From: Persicaria tinctoria | Taxonomy: Eukaryota; Streptophyta; Magnoliopsida; Caryophyllales; Polygonaceae | DNA: 64,000 bases | Direction of reading: 5' to 3' | NCBI GenBank assembly: GCA_037127255.1 | Contig: JBANSL010000003.1 | Coordinates: 21,848,314 to 21,912,313 of the forward strand | Shown: piece by piece, positions 1 to 10,827 of the stretch | Layout of the letters: each line of letters starts with the position of its first letter | How positions within the stretch are numbered: position 1 is the first letter of the stretch | Notes under the pieces: generated by a model | Databases searched by the model: none | Told to the model about the DNA's origin: nothing | What the model saw: only the letters and a program-made list of their open reading frames with translations | Program-made: the position numbers and the translations under genes

Positions 1-316
1 AGTGCAAAACAAGTTCAGCATGTCTGACGACAACTTCTGCAGACTTGTTCTTCGTTTAGGTTCGCTTCTTCTTCTCAGGACCTCTTGAGATCTTCATGTA
101 AGCTTCTTCGATCAACTAGACATTCTCATCCAATGCGTTATCAACCCATGTCTCCTCCTCGGATCCACGATTACCTGAAATAATCAATAAAAGCATGTAG
201 ATTCCGACTCCAACCACACAGAGAACAAATATGCAAATTATACTTAAACCATGCATGATATGTATCATAACTAAGCTAAATGCAACCTATTATAACTCTC
301 TAAATGCATGCTATCA
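1..316 (-). repeat. Partial 3' LTR of the first Athila/Tat-like element
   Basis: Aligns base for base with 5254-5569. The mismatches are near positions 27, 37 and 79. It ends in CTATCA, and the purine-tract complement begins immediately after it. Confidence 0.93.
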
Positions 317-357
317 AATTCCCCCACACTTAAGCTTTTGCTTGTCCTCAAGCAATC
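317..357 (-). other. Polypurine tract of the first element
   Basis: On the minus strand this reads as the TTGAGGACAAGC...TAAGTGTGGGGG block that precedes the 3' LTR in Athila/Tat elements. It touches the LTR boundary at 316/317. The second element carries the same type of tract at 7878-7911. Confidence 0.85.
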
Positions 358-2599
358 AAAAACAAATATAGAATTGATCATCCCACAAATAAGATCTTCA
401 TGCTATAGTTTTAGAAAAGCAACATCAAACAATAGGAGCCATGAATAAGAAAACAAATATCCTAGCAAATATATGAGCGGTCCAATAGTAAAAGCAAATT
501 TAATCCAACCTCACCGGGATAATGTGTTTCACTCAAGCTCTCATGTGTTTAGTCTTTAAAGTCCAACTCTCAACTCAATCCAAAATGCTCTGTACACCGT
601 GAAAGTTATCACTTGCAAACAACATCATGAGGACTTTTATAAGGTTGTAATGTGGCTTTGGTAGGAACATAAGGCATGAGAAATATTTAGACTTGTGGTG
701 CTAAAAATCCGGGAAAAAGGAACAACAACCAACCAGAACAACACCAAAACTTCCATACTTCGCAAACCATTCCAATAACAAAAACTCCAATACACATCAA
801 TAAGCACTCGTCGATTTCAATAGCCATACAACTTATGCAATTTTTCCATTTGAATGATGACTTTCTTTTCTTTTCTTTTATGCTTACTTTTGCCCCTAGT
901 TGAATTTTATCCTCCCAAGATCCAAGCTTACTAGACTTTTACTCCTAAGTGAATTTTATCCTCCTTAGGCCCCTAGTAACAAGTCATCTCTATTATGCAA
1001 GAAGGGTTACCTTATTTTGGCTATGCCTCTCGCAATATACAACCATACATACATCATCTCCACTCAAAGCAACTCCAACATAAAGATTTTTCACCAATTA
1101 TCTTCATAATTCCCGGATAGGGTCAGGCTAATCATTGGCTATGATATATTTTTGTGGAGCTAGAAAAAAAAAGAATAGGCTTTAAGGCTCAGACGGGCTT
1201 TAAGCAAAGGATAATATGTAAGGTAGATAGGGTATAATATGGCTAAAGAAAATATGCCTCAATCATTTGAAATTGACAAGCAACAAACATGTGCAATACG
1301 GTGTTGAAATAAGAAGCATATGGAGAGTATAATCACACAATAAAAGCAAAAGGGAATAATATGTAAAGTCTCTATAAGGCCAAAACAAACTCACAAGGGT
1401 TATGTTTTTGCTAGATTTCAATTTAATCTCAACTATGAACCATACTTGCTCAATTATATTCTCAAATCATGCTCCAAAATCATTTTCAAGCAATTCAATC
1501 AAATCATGGGATTTATGCAATTAAGATCATAAAAATGAATTAGAGGACAAACTAAACCAAGATGGGTAATGCATAACAAAAATTGAAAAAAAAAAAAAAC
1601 AAAACAAAAAAGCAGAAAACTAATATATATATATATAAAGACGGAGCTACACTTGAATTCCCCACCCCATGCTTAAAATCTTACTTTGTCCTCAAAGTAA
1701 ATAAAAAGAAAGAAAGAGGCAGAAGAAACTCACAAAGTAGTCAGGCGTTCGAGACAAATCATTGAGCTCAAGAAGAGGTGGTGGTGTTTTCTCTGAACCG
1801 ACCATAAAATTCAACATCCCTCGTAGTTATGAGACCCTAGGTGTTCCAGCAGCAACTTTCAGCAGCAACTTGGATGTAATTGGCTTTTGTGAACCTTCTT
1901 AGAGTTGGAAAAATATAGACATATCCTCTTTGCAAAACGCCTGGCCAAGACACACAAAGACGATACAACAAGCAAATGCAGGCCAACTATCCAAGAGATA
2001 GAATATCATCCAAGTAAAAAGAATATCATAACCCATTACATTAGAAATCAGCTTATCAATCCGTGCTCAATCACTTATGATAAATTAAAAACATGGAATT
2101 CATGTAATTTCAGGGAGCATGAACTAGTAAGCAAAAATTGAAGCATGGGCACCATCTCAAAGGAGTTAGACGATAATAGCACTTGACACTAATAAACAAA
2201 ACAAGGCACTATATCCACCGGTCAAGGAAGTATCGAAACTCAAGTAAGTCATCAGTACTTAGGGCCTCTAAAACCATCAGTATTAACATTAACATCCCTA
2301 TAAACTTTCCAGATCAATTTAAGCCCATTCATGAGCCAAATCAAGTATATAAATTAGCAACTTGACCAGTAAAATAGAGATAGCCTTATCGATCTTGCTC
2401 ATCCATATTTTGCGAGGAAAATCATGAAAAATCAATGGACACATGGAGCAAGAGACGAGCAAAAGAAATCAATCGGAGCACCAACAATCCTGCAACCCAT
2501 ATCGAAGAACAATTAAGAAAGACACCGTGTACTTAATTCAGAATCCCGCTACACAATTCAACTCTTCTACTAATTCAGAATCAAGATTCACCAAATTCA
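358..2599 (-). other. Non-coding internal region of the first element
   Basis: About 2.2 kb of AT-rich sequence with only short, low-complexity reading frames. A roughly 20-base phrase about a GAATTTTATCCTCC core occurs twice (around 902 and 951). I see no pol motif on either strand. It is what remains where an autonomous element would carry pol. Confidence 0.7.
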
Positions 2600-3057
2600 T
2601 ATTAGAATCTGATTATAAGTGACAAGGGGAATTGATTTCGAATCTGTACATACCGGACGGTGATTGAAGTCGAGGGCCCAGATTCAGGATTGAAATCGAA
2701 CGTTGGCAGCAGCAAGGCTCGAGGCGGCGGCAGGCTGCGTCGGGCTGAGTACAGGAGCCAGTGCGGAGGCGATGATGGAGGTGGATCCCGGCGTGACGGT
2801 TGGCGGTCGAGGAGCACAACGAAAGAGAGGAGAACAGGGGTGTGTTCGGTTCAGCGGCGGCCTCGCAGGCGGGTGGTCCGGCGATCGCTGGGCCTCGGGA
2901 CGGAGTGCGGGAGGAGGAGGGCGAAGAAAAGGGGAGATCTGGTGGAGTAGTGGCGGCCGGCGTCCGGAGTTCAGAGGAGGACAAAGACGGCCACGGGCGG
3001 AGAGAGGAAAGGAAGAGGGAGACGGCTGAAGAAGTTCCACTTTTTTTTTTTTTTTAA
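2600..3057 (-). other. GC-rich gene-like block (possible captured first exon) inside the first element
   Basis: A sharply GC-rich, CT-rich segment lies in AT-rich retroelement DNA. It is bounded at one side by a T run (3041-3055). On the minus strand it resembles a plant 5' leader plus first exon: CT-rich leader, proline/serine-rich coding potential, and a GTATGT donor-like site near 2650 followed by AT-rich intron-like sequence. Several overlapping frames are open because of composition, so I do not choose a protein. Capture of a host 5' exon is the simplest reading. A G+C-rich internal repeat of the element family is the alternative. Confidence 0.45.
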
Positions 3058-3188
3058 ATTTTATTTTTACGGAAATAAATAAAGAAATATAAAAATTAAT
3101 CCTAAATTAAAAATAAAAAGAATAAAGAAAAAAAAAACATATCTTGGATTCTTCCCAATCTAAAATCGGACATTGTTAACGCCCTTAG

Positions 3189-3992
3189 CTATTTGTCAAA
3201 CTCTTGTGCACACATATCAATTAGGCATGTATAATATAATGATAAACTGAAACTAAATAATATTGCAGATAAGACATGTTTCAACCTATCAGAGAAGCGA
3301 GTATGACTCTTTGTAGAGGGTATATAGTACCACCAACACAGTTCCGCTGGTGGCTTCTCAAAGTAATGTTCCCAAGGGTCTGCATATTCACCAAAATCCA
3401 CAAAAGAGTAAGAAATATCAATACCTTGCTCGGGAGCCACAACAATCGGCTCGGTACATGGTTCCTTGGTAGGCAAGTCAGGGATGATTTCTTCCGATGC
3501 AATAAGAACCAAAACACATGGATCCTCATACGTGCACTCATAAGACTCCATGTCAGGGAGCATCGGGCTCTCACCGATCAAACCATCATTGTTTGTGTCT
3601 TGACTTTCATCAACTTGAGGAATAAAGCATTGCTCTACTACCAACTCACTCACCACCGGTTGATTAAGTTGGTTCAATTGTTCCTCAATTCGCTCCATCC
3701 TTGTAAGCACCTCCTCCAACATAACCTGACGTGTGAAAGCTTCTTCCTTCTCCACCTGGTGACCCATGTAGCAGAAAAAATCCCACATCTCTGATAAATT
3801 AAAACTCGCAAAGCCTTCGTTACTCATAGACTCGGCAAGTTCTTTGGTCTCAGGAGTCATGCCCTCAAGTACACAAACAACCATATCTTGCAAACTATCT
3901 TGGTAACCCCTTGCATAACGGGCGTTCCATAAATTATTCACTCTTGTGAAATAATGGTGAAAATTTTCCCGTTGACACTGCATTAATCTCAT
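3189..3992 (-). pseudogene. Degenerate Gag-like protein of an Athila/Tat-type element
   Basis: A 267-residue minus-strand frame just downstream (in element sense) of the primer-binding site, where gag belongs. Its first 90 residues read like the C-terminal half of a retrotransposon Gag: a QRENFHHYF helix, a WNARYARGY segment, then VLEGMTPETKELAESMSNEG, then a helix with a Trp-Asp pair. A coiled-coil-like stretch (EEVLTRMERIEEQLNQL) and an acidic tail follow. No zinc knuckle is visible, and the N-terminal half of Gag is missing or unrecognisable. The last about 40 residues look hydrophobic and accidental. I infer a decayed structural protein; no enzymatic role is expected. Confidence 0.6.
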
Positions 3993-4100
3993 CTTAAAAC
4001 GTTAGTAGTAAGGGTGTCGTGAACCGTAAGATAGGTTCACAACAAAGTCAAGTTATATACAATAATCGGTAAACACACAAAACAAAGAAATAAACTTTGA

Positions 4101-4120
4101 TTCCCCGGCAACGGCGCCAA
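4101..4120 (-). other. Primer-binding site of the first element
   Basis: On the minus strand this begins TTGGCGCCGTTGCCGG, the primer-binding site typical of Athila/Tat elements. It lies 3 bases inside the 5' LTR. Confidence 0.92.
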
Positions 4121-4122
4121 TT

Positions 4123-5569
4123 TGATGAGCGGTTTTTAGTCGTGTAAACCGTATCAAAATAAATTCGAACCTACCTAACTAATGTAGTGTGGTAAGCACG
4201 AGTCGATCCCACAGAGAATCAAGTTATTCCTAAGTTAAGTTTATTTACCAATTATTATGAAACGGGGGTTTTGGGTGATGAAAATAAGAAAGAAAATAAA
4301 ATAAACTATAAACAAAGTTGATGCAAAACAAATTAGAAAAGATTCGTTCTACCTACAACTATCCACTTTATTTGGTCGAATTGATATTATAACTTCCTCT
4401 TGTCCTTTTATGATTCCTATGAATGCCCTTGTCCCGACCTAATATAGTTACTAGTCCAATCAGTCCTAGAAACCCTTATCAATCGAATAGTCCCTAAAGA
4501 AGGATTTAACCCAATTGATAGCTTTAAGTTCAGAGATTAACCAAGGTATTTGCAGTCCCTAAAAAAGGATTTAACAACACATCCAACTTCATACCTATCC
4601 AATTAGTTCAATCAGCCCTAAAGGGATAAGTTTGCCACTTGGGTTAAGGTTCACAATCAGGAATCTACAAAACCCTAGCAATTGAATTAATTCTACCAAG
4701 TTGATCAGTCGAGATAGAATAAAACAATCAAACATTCAACCACAAAGAAGTCGAAACATTCAATATAGGAAATAAGAAACAAGAATTAGAAACTCACAAT
4801 TCAATCCAAATAAAGCTTCAAATTGCAAGGAGAACGAAGAGAGTTTAGTCGCCCATGGCGAACATCGCTCTCTCTAATTGTACGATAGAACGTAAGAATA
4901 GAATAGAATAGAAGTTATGAAAAATAACATAAAAGTGGCCTAATAAAACATCCAAGTCGGCCCTCCAAACAAAATAGAACAACTAGGGTTTTTCTCAAAA
5001 CGGCGCTGCGCTGATGACCCGTGCGGCGGGCGCCGCAAAGTTGCAGCGGGCGCAGCAAACCATGCGGCGGGCGCAGCATGAATACCGCCCCTGGCGGCGG
5101 GCGCAGCAAACCATGCGGCGAGCGCTGCATTGGTCTTTCACGGAAATTCCGTCTTGAATCAGCTATCGACGTCAACATGAAAGTTGTAGCCCTCTGAAAG
5201 AGCTTTCCAACGCATGGTCATAATAGTCGATCGGACAACCGAGGCCTCCAGAAAGTGCAAAACAAGTTCAGCATGTCTGGCGACAACTTTTGCAGACTTG
5301 TTCTTCGTTTAGGTTCGCTTCTTCTTCTCAGAACCTCTTGAGATCTTCATGTAAGCTTCTTCGATCAACTAGACATTCTCATCCAATGCGTTATCAACCC
5401 ATGTCTCCTCCTCGGATCCACGATTACCTGAAATAATCAATAAAAGCATGTAGATTCCGACTCCAACCACACAGAGAACAAATATGCAAATTATACTTAA
5501 ACCATGCATGATATGTATCATAACTAAGCTAAATGCAACCTATTATAACTCTCTAAATGCATGCTATCA
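4123..5569 (-). repeat. Complete 5' LTR of the first element
   Basis: A 1447-bp LTR with TGATGAGC at one end and CTATCA at the other. Between about 4990 and 5130 it holds several copies of a GC-rich near-palindrome (GCGGCGGGCGCAGCA and variants). A related solo LTR lies at 12694-14153 and shares the middle and terminal parts. Confidence 0.92.
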
Positions 5570-5842
5570 CATGCTAACAACTTGGATTATAAACATAAAA
5601 TCGGTAGAGACAATTAGGGTTTCTTGAGAGAGTTGTCTAATTGTTGGAAAAGGCGAAAGCTTAATCCTTTAATGCAATTCACATGATAATCTGTTTGGTT
5701 CTACCTTATGCGTGCTGGGTTATTGTCGTTGCAAACCCCAATCTTGGAAGGCCTTTTACATTCAGTTTAGTCCGAAACCCTAAAAGCATTTGTTCTTTAT
5801 TTTCTTTAATTTCTGTTCGTTTTCGTCCCTGCCATTGTCGAT
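5570..5842. other. Unassigned segment between two LTR elements
   Basis: About 270 bp with no recognised gene. It lies where the first part of the next element's 5' LTR should be but is not similar to that element's 3' LTR (7912-8282). It may be an older LTR fragment or the product of inter-element recombination. Confidence 0.4.
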
Positions 5843-6223
5843 CTCGATCAACCACTGGTCGACCTCGACGACTGATTCTCGACCTAGAGTCGCTGTTGCT
5901 TAAGTGTGCAGGAATTGACGAAGCCCCAACTCGACCTCGAGTAGCTATTTGTCGAGATCGACCACCAGTTCATGTGCCTGTTACGCTGTGTTCGACTGTC
6001 CGAGCTTCTATCGACTAGACCCTAGTCGAGCTCGAGGACTTCTATGGTCGACTTCTGTCCGTGAGATTACACCGCTGCCTAGGATCCGCTGACACGCTTC
6101 CTCGTGGATCGATCCTGACTTCCCGCTGCTGCATCAGGAGGAGGTCTTGTATTTATTTGGCGTAGGCATAATCTAGTTTGATTTATATTTGTTATATTTC
6201 ATACTCGATTTCCTCCTACAACA
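5843..6223 (+). repeat. Truncated 5' LTR of the GAG-only element
   Basis: Matches 8283-8683 apart from a 20-bp gap and scattered substitutions. It ends in CCTACAACA directly before the primer-binding site. The left edge at 5843 is where similarity to the 3' LTR stops. Confidence 0.85.
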
Positions 6224-6226
6224 AAT

Positions 6227-6244
6227 TGGCGCCGTTTCCGGGGA
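6227..6244 (+). other. Primer-binding site of the GAG-only element
   Basis: TGGCGCCGTTTCCGGGGA, a one-base variant of the usual Athila/Tat site, 3 bases after the LTR end. Confidence 0.92.
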
Positions 6245-6306
6245 AGCTATCATTCGCGCCTTAGGTAGTTAGTTCTCACGTTTCTCTTGAGTTAGTTTGC
6301 AGGTGT

Positions 6307-7017
6307 ATGCGTCGTTCTGGTCAAACACCTGAGTTTGACGCCTTAGACGAACCGGAACGCCTTTGTCACATCCGAGCTCAACTACAAAGAGCCATGGCGG
6401 CCGCTGAAACACAAGAGCAACTGATTGCCAGGCTTACCAGGGAACTAGCTGAAAAGGATGCCGCTATTGCCAGTGAGAGAGCAGCAAGGGAACAAGCAGC
6501 TGAACGCGCGAGGCAAGCGGAAACTGAGCTTGCCCAATATCCAACCACTGCTGAGGATTATATGCATCCGACTCTCATCGTGCCTGAATCAGCGATTCTA
6601 ATCCCTGAAAACTCTTTCGAAATTCGCACTCAATTTCTTATAGAGCTTAAAAGTAATGCCTTTTATGGCAGATTTAATGAGTGTCCTCTTGAACATATTA
6701 CTAACTTCCATGATATGTGTCGTACTCTTGCTGAAGGTACCACTCTGGAATATGTCAAGATGAAAGCTTTCCGCTGGTCGCTCGCTGGACCTGCACTGAA
6801 GTGGCTAGAAGGGCTAAAACCAAAATCACTTACCACATGGGCCCAAGTAGAGCAAGAGTTTCTCAACAAATTCTTCCCACCTGCCAAGACAACACTTCTC
6901 CGCCAGAAAATCACCGCCTTTAAACAGCAGAAAGGGGAACCGCTGACGAAGGCATGGGAGCGCTACAAGGAACTTCTGCGATCTTGCCCTACTCATGAAA
7001 ACCATGAAAGGAGGTAA
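6307..7017 (+). CDS. gag: Gag protein of an Athila/Tat-type element, C-terminally truncated
   Basis: A 236-residue ORF that starts 60 bases after the primer-binding site. Residues 20-75 form a charged coiled coil (QLIARLTRELAEKD...). Residues 110-235 carry the retrotransposon Gag fold: FLIELKSNAFYGRFNECPLE, a MKAFRWSLAGPALKWLEGL segment, TTWAQVEQEFLNKFFP, and ITAFKQQKGEPLTKAWERYK. This is the capsid-like region that assembles virus-like particles around the RNA. The frame ends right after the SCPTHEN segment; autonomous relatives continue with the rest of capsid and a CCHC knuckle. The ORF itself is uninterrupted, so a truncated Gag could still be made. Confidence 0.85.
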   Translation: MRRSGQTPEFDALDEPERLCHIRAQLQRAMAAAETQEQLIARLTRELAEKDAAIASERAAREQAAERARQAETELAQYPTTAEDYMHPTLIVPESAILIPENSFEIRTQFLIELKSNAFYGRFNECPLEHITNFHDMCRTLAEGTTLEYVKMKAFRWSLAGPALKWLEGLKPKSLTTWAQVEQEFLNKFFPPAKTTLLRQKITAFKQQKGEPLTKAWERYKELLRSCPTHENHERR

Positions 7018-7911
7018 AATTTGAAGTTGCTTTTGACATGTTGCATGATAAGATGATGGAGGACTTTATATTTCCATATAATGCTCATTGTTTATAATCC
7101 TAGCCATACCTATGCTTATGCATCACAAAAGCCATATTATGCCTTATTTCATATATTGCTCCACATGATCCAAATATTGCCATTCTTTACCTTATCCGGG
7201 GATTATGTTGAGAATGATGTTACATTATGGAGAAGTTATATGGTTGTGTTGTTATTATCATTTTTGGAGTTTGGCAAGGAAATTGTTTGATTATATGGAA
7301 AATTTAATGAGTGAAAGAAAATCCAATCACCTCAGGAGATATAGGTAGATTGACCCTGCTCTCTGAGATAATAGTTTGGAGAGATGGGACACATTGTGAG
7401 GAGTCCAAAGCACTAAGTATCCGGGGCCATTCATGACACCCATGTTTGCGACTCGCGAGAAGGTAGTGCTGAGGTTAGAGAGGTAAAAGAATTATTATTG
7501 AGAAAAGCAATATGAAAGGTGATGAATTATATGGAGAAAGAATGTGGAATGAAACTCAAGTTTGGAAATACTCTATTTCCCCGGATAAAAAAAAAACACC
7601 ACATTGCCAAAAATTGCCCACCTTTAGCCTTTTACCAATCTACTCCTTCATGAGCTTAAATTAAAGTCTTCTTGATTATCAATGCTTTGTCACATATGAA
7701 TTGTTTTTGCATAAACCTCCTTTTGTGAGTAGATGTTGCTTTTACATATTTACACATGCATGAATCTGCGACACTAGTACCTTTTTAAGGATGGTAATTG
7801 ATTGCAGGGTTATATGAGAATGAATCTAAGATGTTGAGAGTTTTGAATTCTTCCCCTGAATGACAAATAAAAGTATTGCTTGAGGACAAGCAAGCTTAAG
7901 TATGGGGTGTT
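7018..7911 (+). other. Non-coding 3' internal region and purine tract
   Basis: Corresponds to the non-coding stretch that follows pol in Athila/Tat elements. It ends with a purine tract (GAGGACAAGCAAGC then AGTATGGGG, 7882-7907) just before the LTR. No pol motif is visible. Confidence 0.75.
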
Positions 7912-8683
7912 TGTTGTGAGCTGAATCTGCCATGTTTTACAGTAACTTTTATATCGATATTCGTATACATTACATTCATTTGGGTTTAGAAAGTACAGAA
8001 TCTATGTAGTTTATGCTTATTTGCCAAATTATGGAATCTACACCAGTTTCTGTTGAATTCGCAGAAATCGAGGCGTTTACATCAATTCTACAGAAGGTCG
8101 AAAAAGCTCGGAAAACGGCTACAGAAGTCCAAGGTCAAAGCATGCGGAACCACTCGAATCAGGCCAAGAACCCAGGCTACTCGATCTCGAGTAAGCCCTA
8201 GTCGACATAGACAAGCCTGGCCGACCAGCCTTGGTCGACGAAGCCTGATCGAGAGAGCCAGACACCCGAGGTCCGGACCCTACTCGATCAACCACTGGTC
8301 GACCTCGACGACTGATTCTCGACCTAGAGTCGCTGTTGCTTAAGTGTGCAGGAATCGACGAAGCCCCAACTCGACCTTGACGAGCCTTACTCGACCTCGA
8401 GTAGCTATTTGTCGAGATCGACCACCAGTTCCTGTGTCTGTTGCGCTGTGTTCGACTGTCCGAGCTTCTGTCGACTAGACCCTAGTCGAGCTCGAGGACT
8501 TCTATGGTCGACTTCTGTCCGTGAGATTACACCGCTGCCTAGGATCCGCTGACACGCTTCCTCGTGGATCGATCCTGACTTCCCGCTGCTGCTTCAGGAG
8601 GAGGTCTTGTATTTATTTGGCGTGGGTATAATCTAGTTTGATTTATATTTGTTATATTTCATACTCGATTTCCTCCTACAACA
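7912..8683 (+). repeat. 3' LTR of the GAG-only element
   Basis: 772 bp starting TGTTGT and ending ACAACA, a 6-bp terminal inverted repeat. The pentamer TCGAC and its variants recur densely between about 8085 and 8520, the same feature as in the 5' copy. Confidence 0.88.
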
Positions 8684-9869
8684 GTTGTGGAGAATTGGTG
8701 TAAGAGTGCGGTTATGAAGATAGACAGAAGTCTGGAAAGCATGTTCCCAATGACAAGTTGGCATCTTGGCATGAGCAAGAAGAGCAAGAAGGGCAAGGCC
8801 TTTCTGCTGCGCCGTTTTGAGATTGGGTGTGGGGACAAGAGACACGATGCAGAATGCCCTGTGTTTGTAGATAGGTGGAGACATTTCGATACTCACCACC
8901 CCAGTCAGATTGGAGTTGTTTGATTTTGGTGGAGAATTGGGTATCAATCATCTTTTGAAACATTTGAAAAGTATGTAGGACCTGGGATTTTGAGATAGGA
9001 AATATATCCACACTAATTTGGTGCAATCATCAACAAAGATCAAGAAATAACGATTTGCATTGATAGAGGCAACGGGGGCAGGGCCCCAAACATCTGAGTA
9101 AACCAATTCAAATGGAAGTAAACTAGACTGATGAGAGTTTTGCAACGGTAAACGATGACTTTTGCCTAACTGACACGAGACACAAATAGAATGTAAATTG
9201 TTTGTAGAAACAGGTAATTGAAAGCGAGAGACTAAACGACGAAGGGAGGACTCATGAGGGTGACCAAGGCGATGATGCCAAGTCTGGAGACTGGTTCTTT
9301 CCCCAAGGAAGACATGGTGGGGAGAAGGTGAGGACGACAGCGGAGGAGCACCAAGCCGGTAAAGTCCATTCTCAACGGTTCCGTTTAGGAGCGTCCGACC
9401 ATGCAAATCCTTCACAAAACAACTAGAGCCATAAAATAGCATATAGACATCATTGTCACGAGTTAATTGAGATACACTGAGTAAACTTTTAGTGATTTGA
9501 GGAACAGATAGGATGTTATGGAGTTGTAGAATGTGATTTGGGGTAGGTAAAATAGACTTTCCTAGTTTTGCAATAGGAAGGGACATACCGTTGCCAACCT
9601 GGAGACCATCATTGCCGAGATAATCAGCGCTGACAGACATGTTGCCGATGTCGTTGGTGATGTGATTGGTGGCTCCCGAATCAACGTACCAAGCGGGATC
9701 AACAATGGTAGATGGAGGAACCTTGACGTTGTAGGTGCTACGCTGTGGAGGACCGGACCTGCTGGAGCCGGAGCCGTCACGGAAGCCGCCGAATCCCATT
9801 CCCTATTGCTGCGAGGGCTGACGACGATAGGTTGGAGGGAAGTCGGAGACATTGAGACGCTGGAAATAG
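8684..9869 (-). pseudogene. pol: Copia protease/integrase fragment
   Basis: Minus-strand frames hold the copia protease active site WYVDSGATNHIT, then the pre-integrase region with its HH-CC zinc finger (LQTWHHRLGHPHESS ... CVSCQLGKSH), then the integrase core start (YSDVWGPAP, FVDDCTKLVWIY). A frameshift near 8950 moves the frame, after which DWGGEYRN and SQNGAAER continue integrase. The frame breaks again near 8790 and the sequence ends at 8684 after a LHNRTLTP-like stretch. A TAG lies upstream of the protease near 9803. The polyprotein would normally cut itself and integrate cDNA; this copy cannot. Confidence 0.87.
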
Positions 9870-10751
9870 TTCATCGCCTCGTGATTAGTCCGCTTGCAGA
9901 TCTGACAGGCGACGCGGGGGCGATTAGAGGACGGCGACTCAGGGGCTGCAGGGGAGTCGCGATTGCGAGTCGAAGACCGCTGGTTGCGAGAGCTGCCCTT
10001 GCTCGTTGTGTTGGCAGAGGGCTGCTGCTTCTGCAGCGTCTGGAGACCCTGGTTCTAGTGATCTTCTTCTTGTAGAGGAAGACCGAAGAGTTCTTCTGAA
10101 GTGATTGGTCCGGGCTGCATATGAAAGGAGGTTCTGAAGGCGTTGTAGGAGGCATCCAATCCGTGGAGGACGCACGCACTGAAGTCATCATCGGGTACAA
10201 CATGGTTGCACTCGGCAAGGGAATCAGCAAAGGAGCGCTTTTTCTCAAAGTACTCCATGATAGAGAGATTGCCTTTGACAAAGGACTGCATCTGTTAGAT
10301 GCATTTCACGAGCCTTCGTCTGGGCATGAAACATCCGCTCGAGGGTGGCCCAGGCAGCAGAGGCGGTAGTAGCTCTAGCAACATGGGCAAGGCGAGGAGC
10401 GGAGAGAGTCCATTGAATCCATAACAGAGCGAGACGATCCTTTCGCTTCCAAACGGCGAAGGCAGGATTGGCAGCCGGTGGAGCGGAGGGTTCGCCATCA
10501 GATGGGGGCGGCGACGGGAGGTGTGTGGGAGGGCAGGAATCTGTGGTGAGGAAAGATTCGAGTTCATAGACTTCAAGGGCAGATTTGATAGTTGGACGCC
10601 AAACGGTGTAATTGGTTCGTTCAAGCTCGATAGTGAAATTAGGGAGGCTGATTGTGGGAGAGGAAAGACCGGCGACGGCCTGAAGAGGGTTGAGATTGTC
10701 GGATTTGGTTGGGGGTATCGTTGTGAAGGAGGAGGAGGACTCGGTCGACAT
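9850..10751 (-). pseudogene. gag: Copia Gag pseudogene with zinc knuckle
   Basis: Starts MSTESSSSFTT on the minus strand and contains the copia Gag helices (NYTVWRPTIKSALEVYEL; WKRKDRLALLWIQWTLS; AWATLERMFHAQTKAREM). After a frame change near 10250 it continues MQSFVKGNLSIMEYFEKKR and DDFSACVLHGLDASYNAF. About 9880-9910 encodes CQICKRTNHEAMNY, a CX2CX4H knuckle whose last Cys is Tyr. At least one frameshift lies between helices, and another precedes the knuckle. It would package RNA in the intact element. Confidence 0.82.
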
Positions 10752-10817
10752 GGCGGCTCGAGAAGGAAGAGGACTAGGGTTAGGTGCCGAAGAGCGGAAG
10801 AGGATCGAGGGTTAGGC

Positions 10818-10827
10818 TGATACCATA
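10818..10827 (-). other. Copia primer-binding site
   Basis: On the minus strand TGGTATCAG, the plant copia site complementary to initiator tRNA-Met, directly next to the LTR. Confidence 0.8.

Larger units (their letters stand above)
1..5569 (-). mobile_element. Non-autonomous Athila/Tat-like LTR retrotransposon, left end cut by window
   Basis: A Ty3/gypsy-type element read on the minus strand. The right-hand LTR (4123-5569) is complete. The left-hand LTR is present only for its last 316 bases (1-316). The shared 316 bases have no gaps and I count 3 mismatches, so the insertion is recent. On the minus strand a primer-binding site lies just inside the 5' LTR and a purine tract just before the 3' LTR, both in the form usual for Athila/Tat elements. 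The internal region is only about 3.8 kb. It has a degenerate Gag-like ORF and no protease, RT or integrase, so the element depends on an autonomous relative. Its outer TSD cannot be tested because the left end lies outside the window. Confidence 0.9.
5843..8683 (+). mobile_element. GAG-only (TR-GAG type) non-autonomous LTR element
   Basis: A plus-strand element: partial 5' LTR (5843-6223), primer-binding site (6227-6244), a gag ORF (6307-7017), about 0.9 kb non-coding, a purine tract and a full 3' LTR (7912-8683). The internal part is only 1.7 kb and lacks all pol domains. The LTRs share their last about 380-400 bp; the main difference is a 20-bp insertion in the 3' copy. The first about 370 bp of the 5' LTR are absent, which suggests deletion or recombination. 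Its right end abuts a broken copia integrase, so it inserted into, or rearranged with, that element. Confidence 0.85.

Noticed and set aside
1583..2365. Small plus-strand reading frames of 60-78 codons
   Set aside because: They lie in low-complexity, AT-rich internal retroelement sequence, have no domain and do not fit the minus-strand orientation of the element.
8687..8923. Plus-strand frame opposite the copia integrase
   Set aside because: A shadow of the minus-strand integrase, whose motifs are clear.
9662..10820. Plus-strand frames opposite copia gag and protease
   Set aside because: Shadows of the minus-strand gag-pol; no domain on the plus strand.
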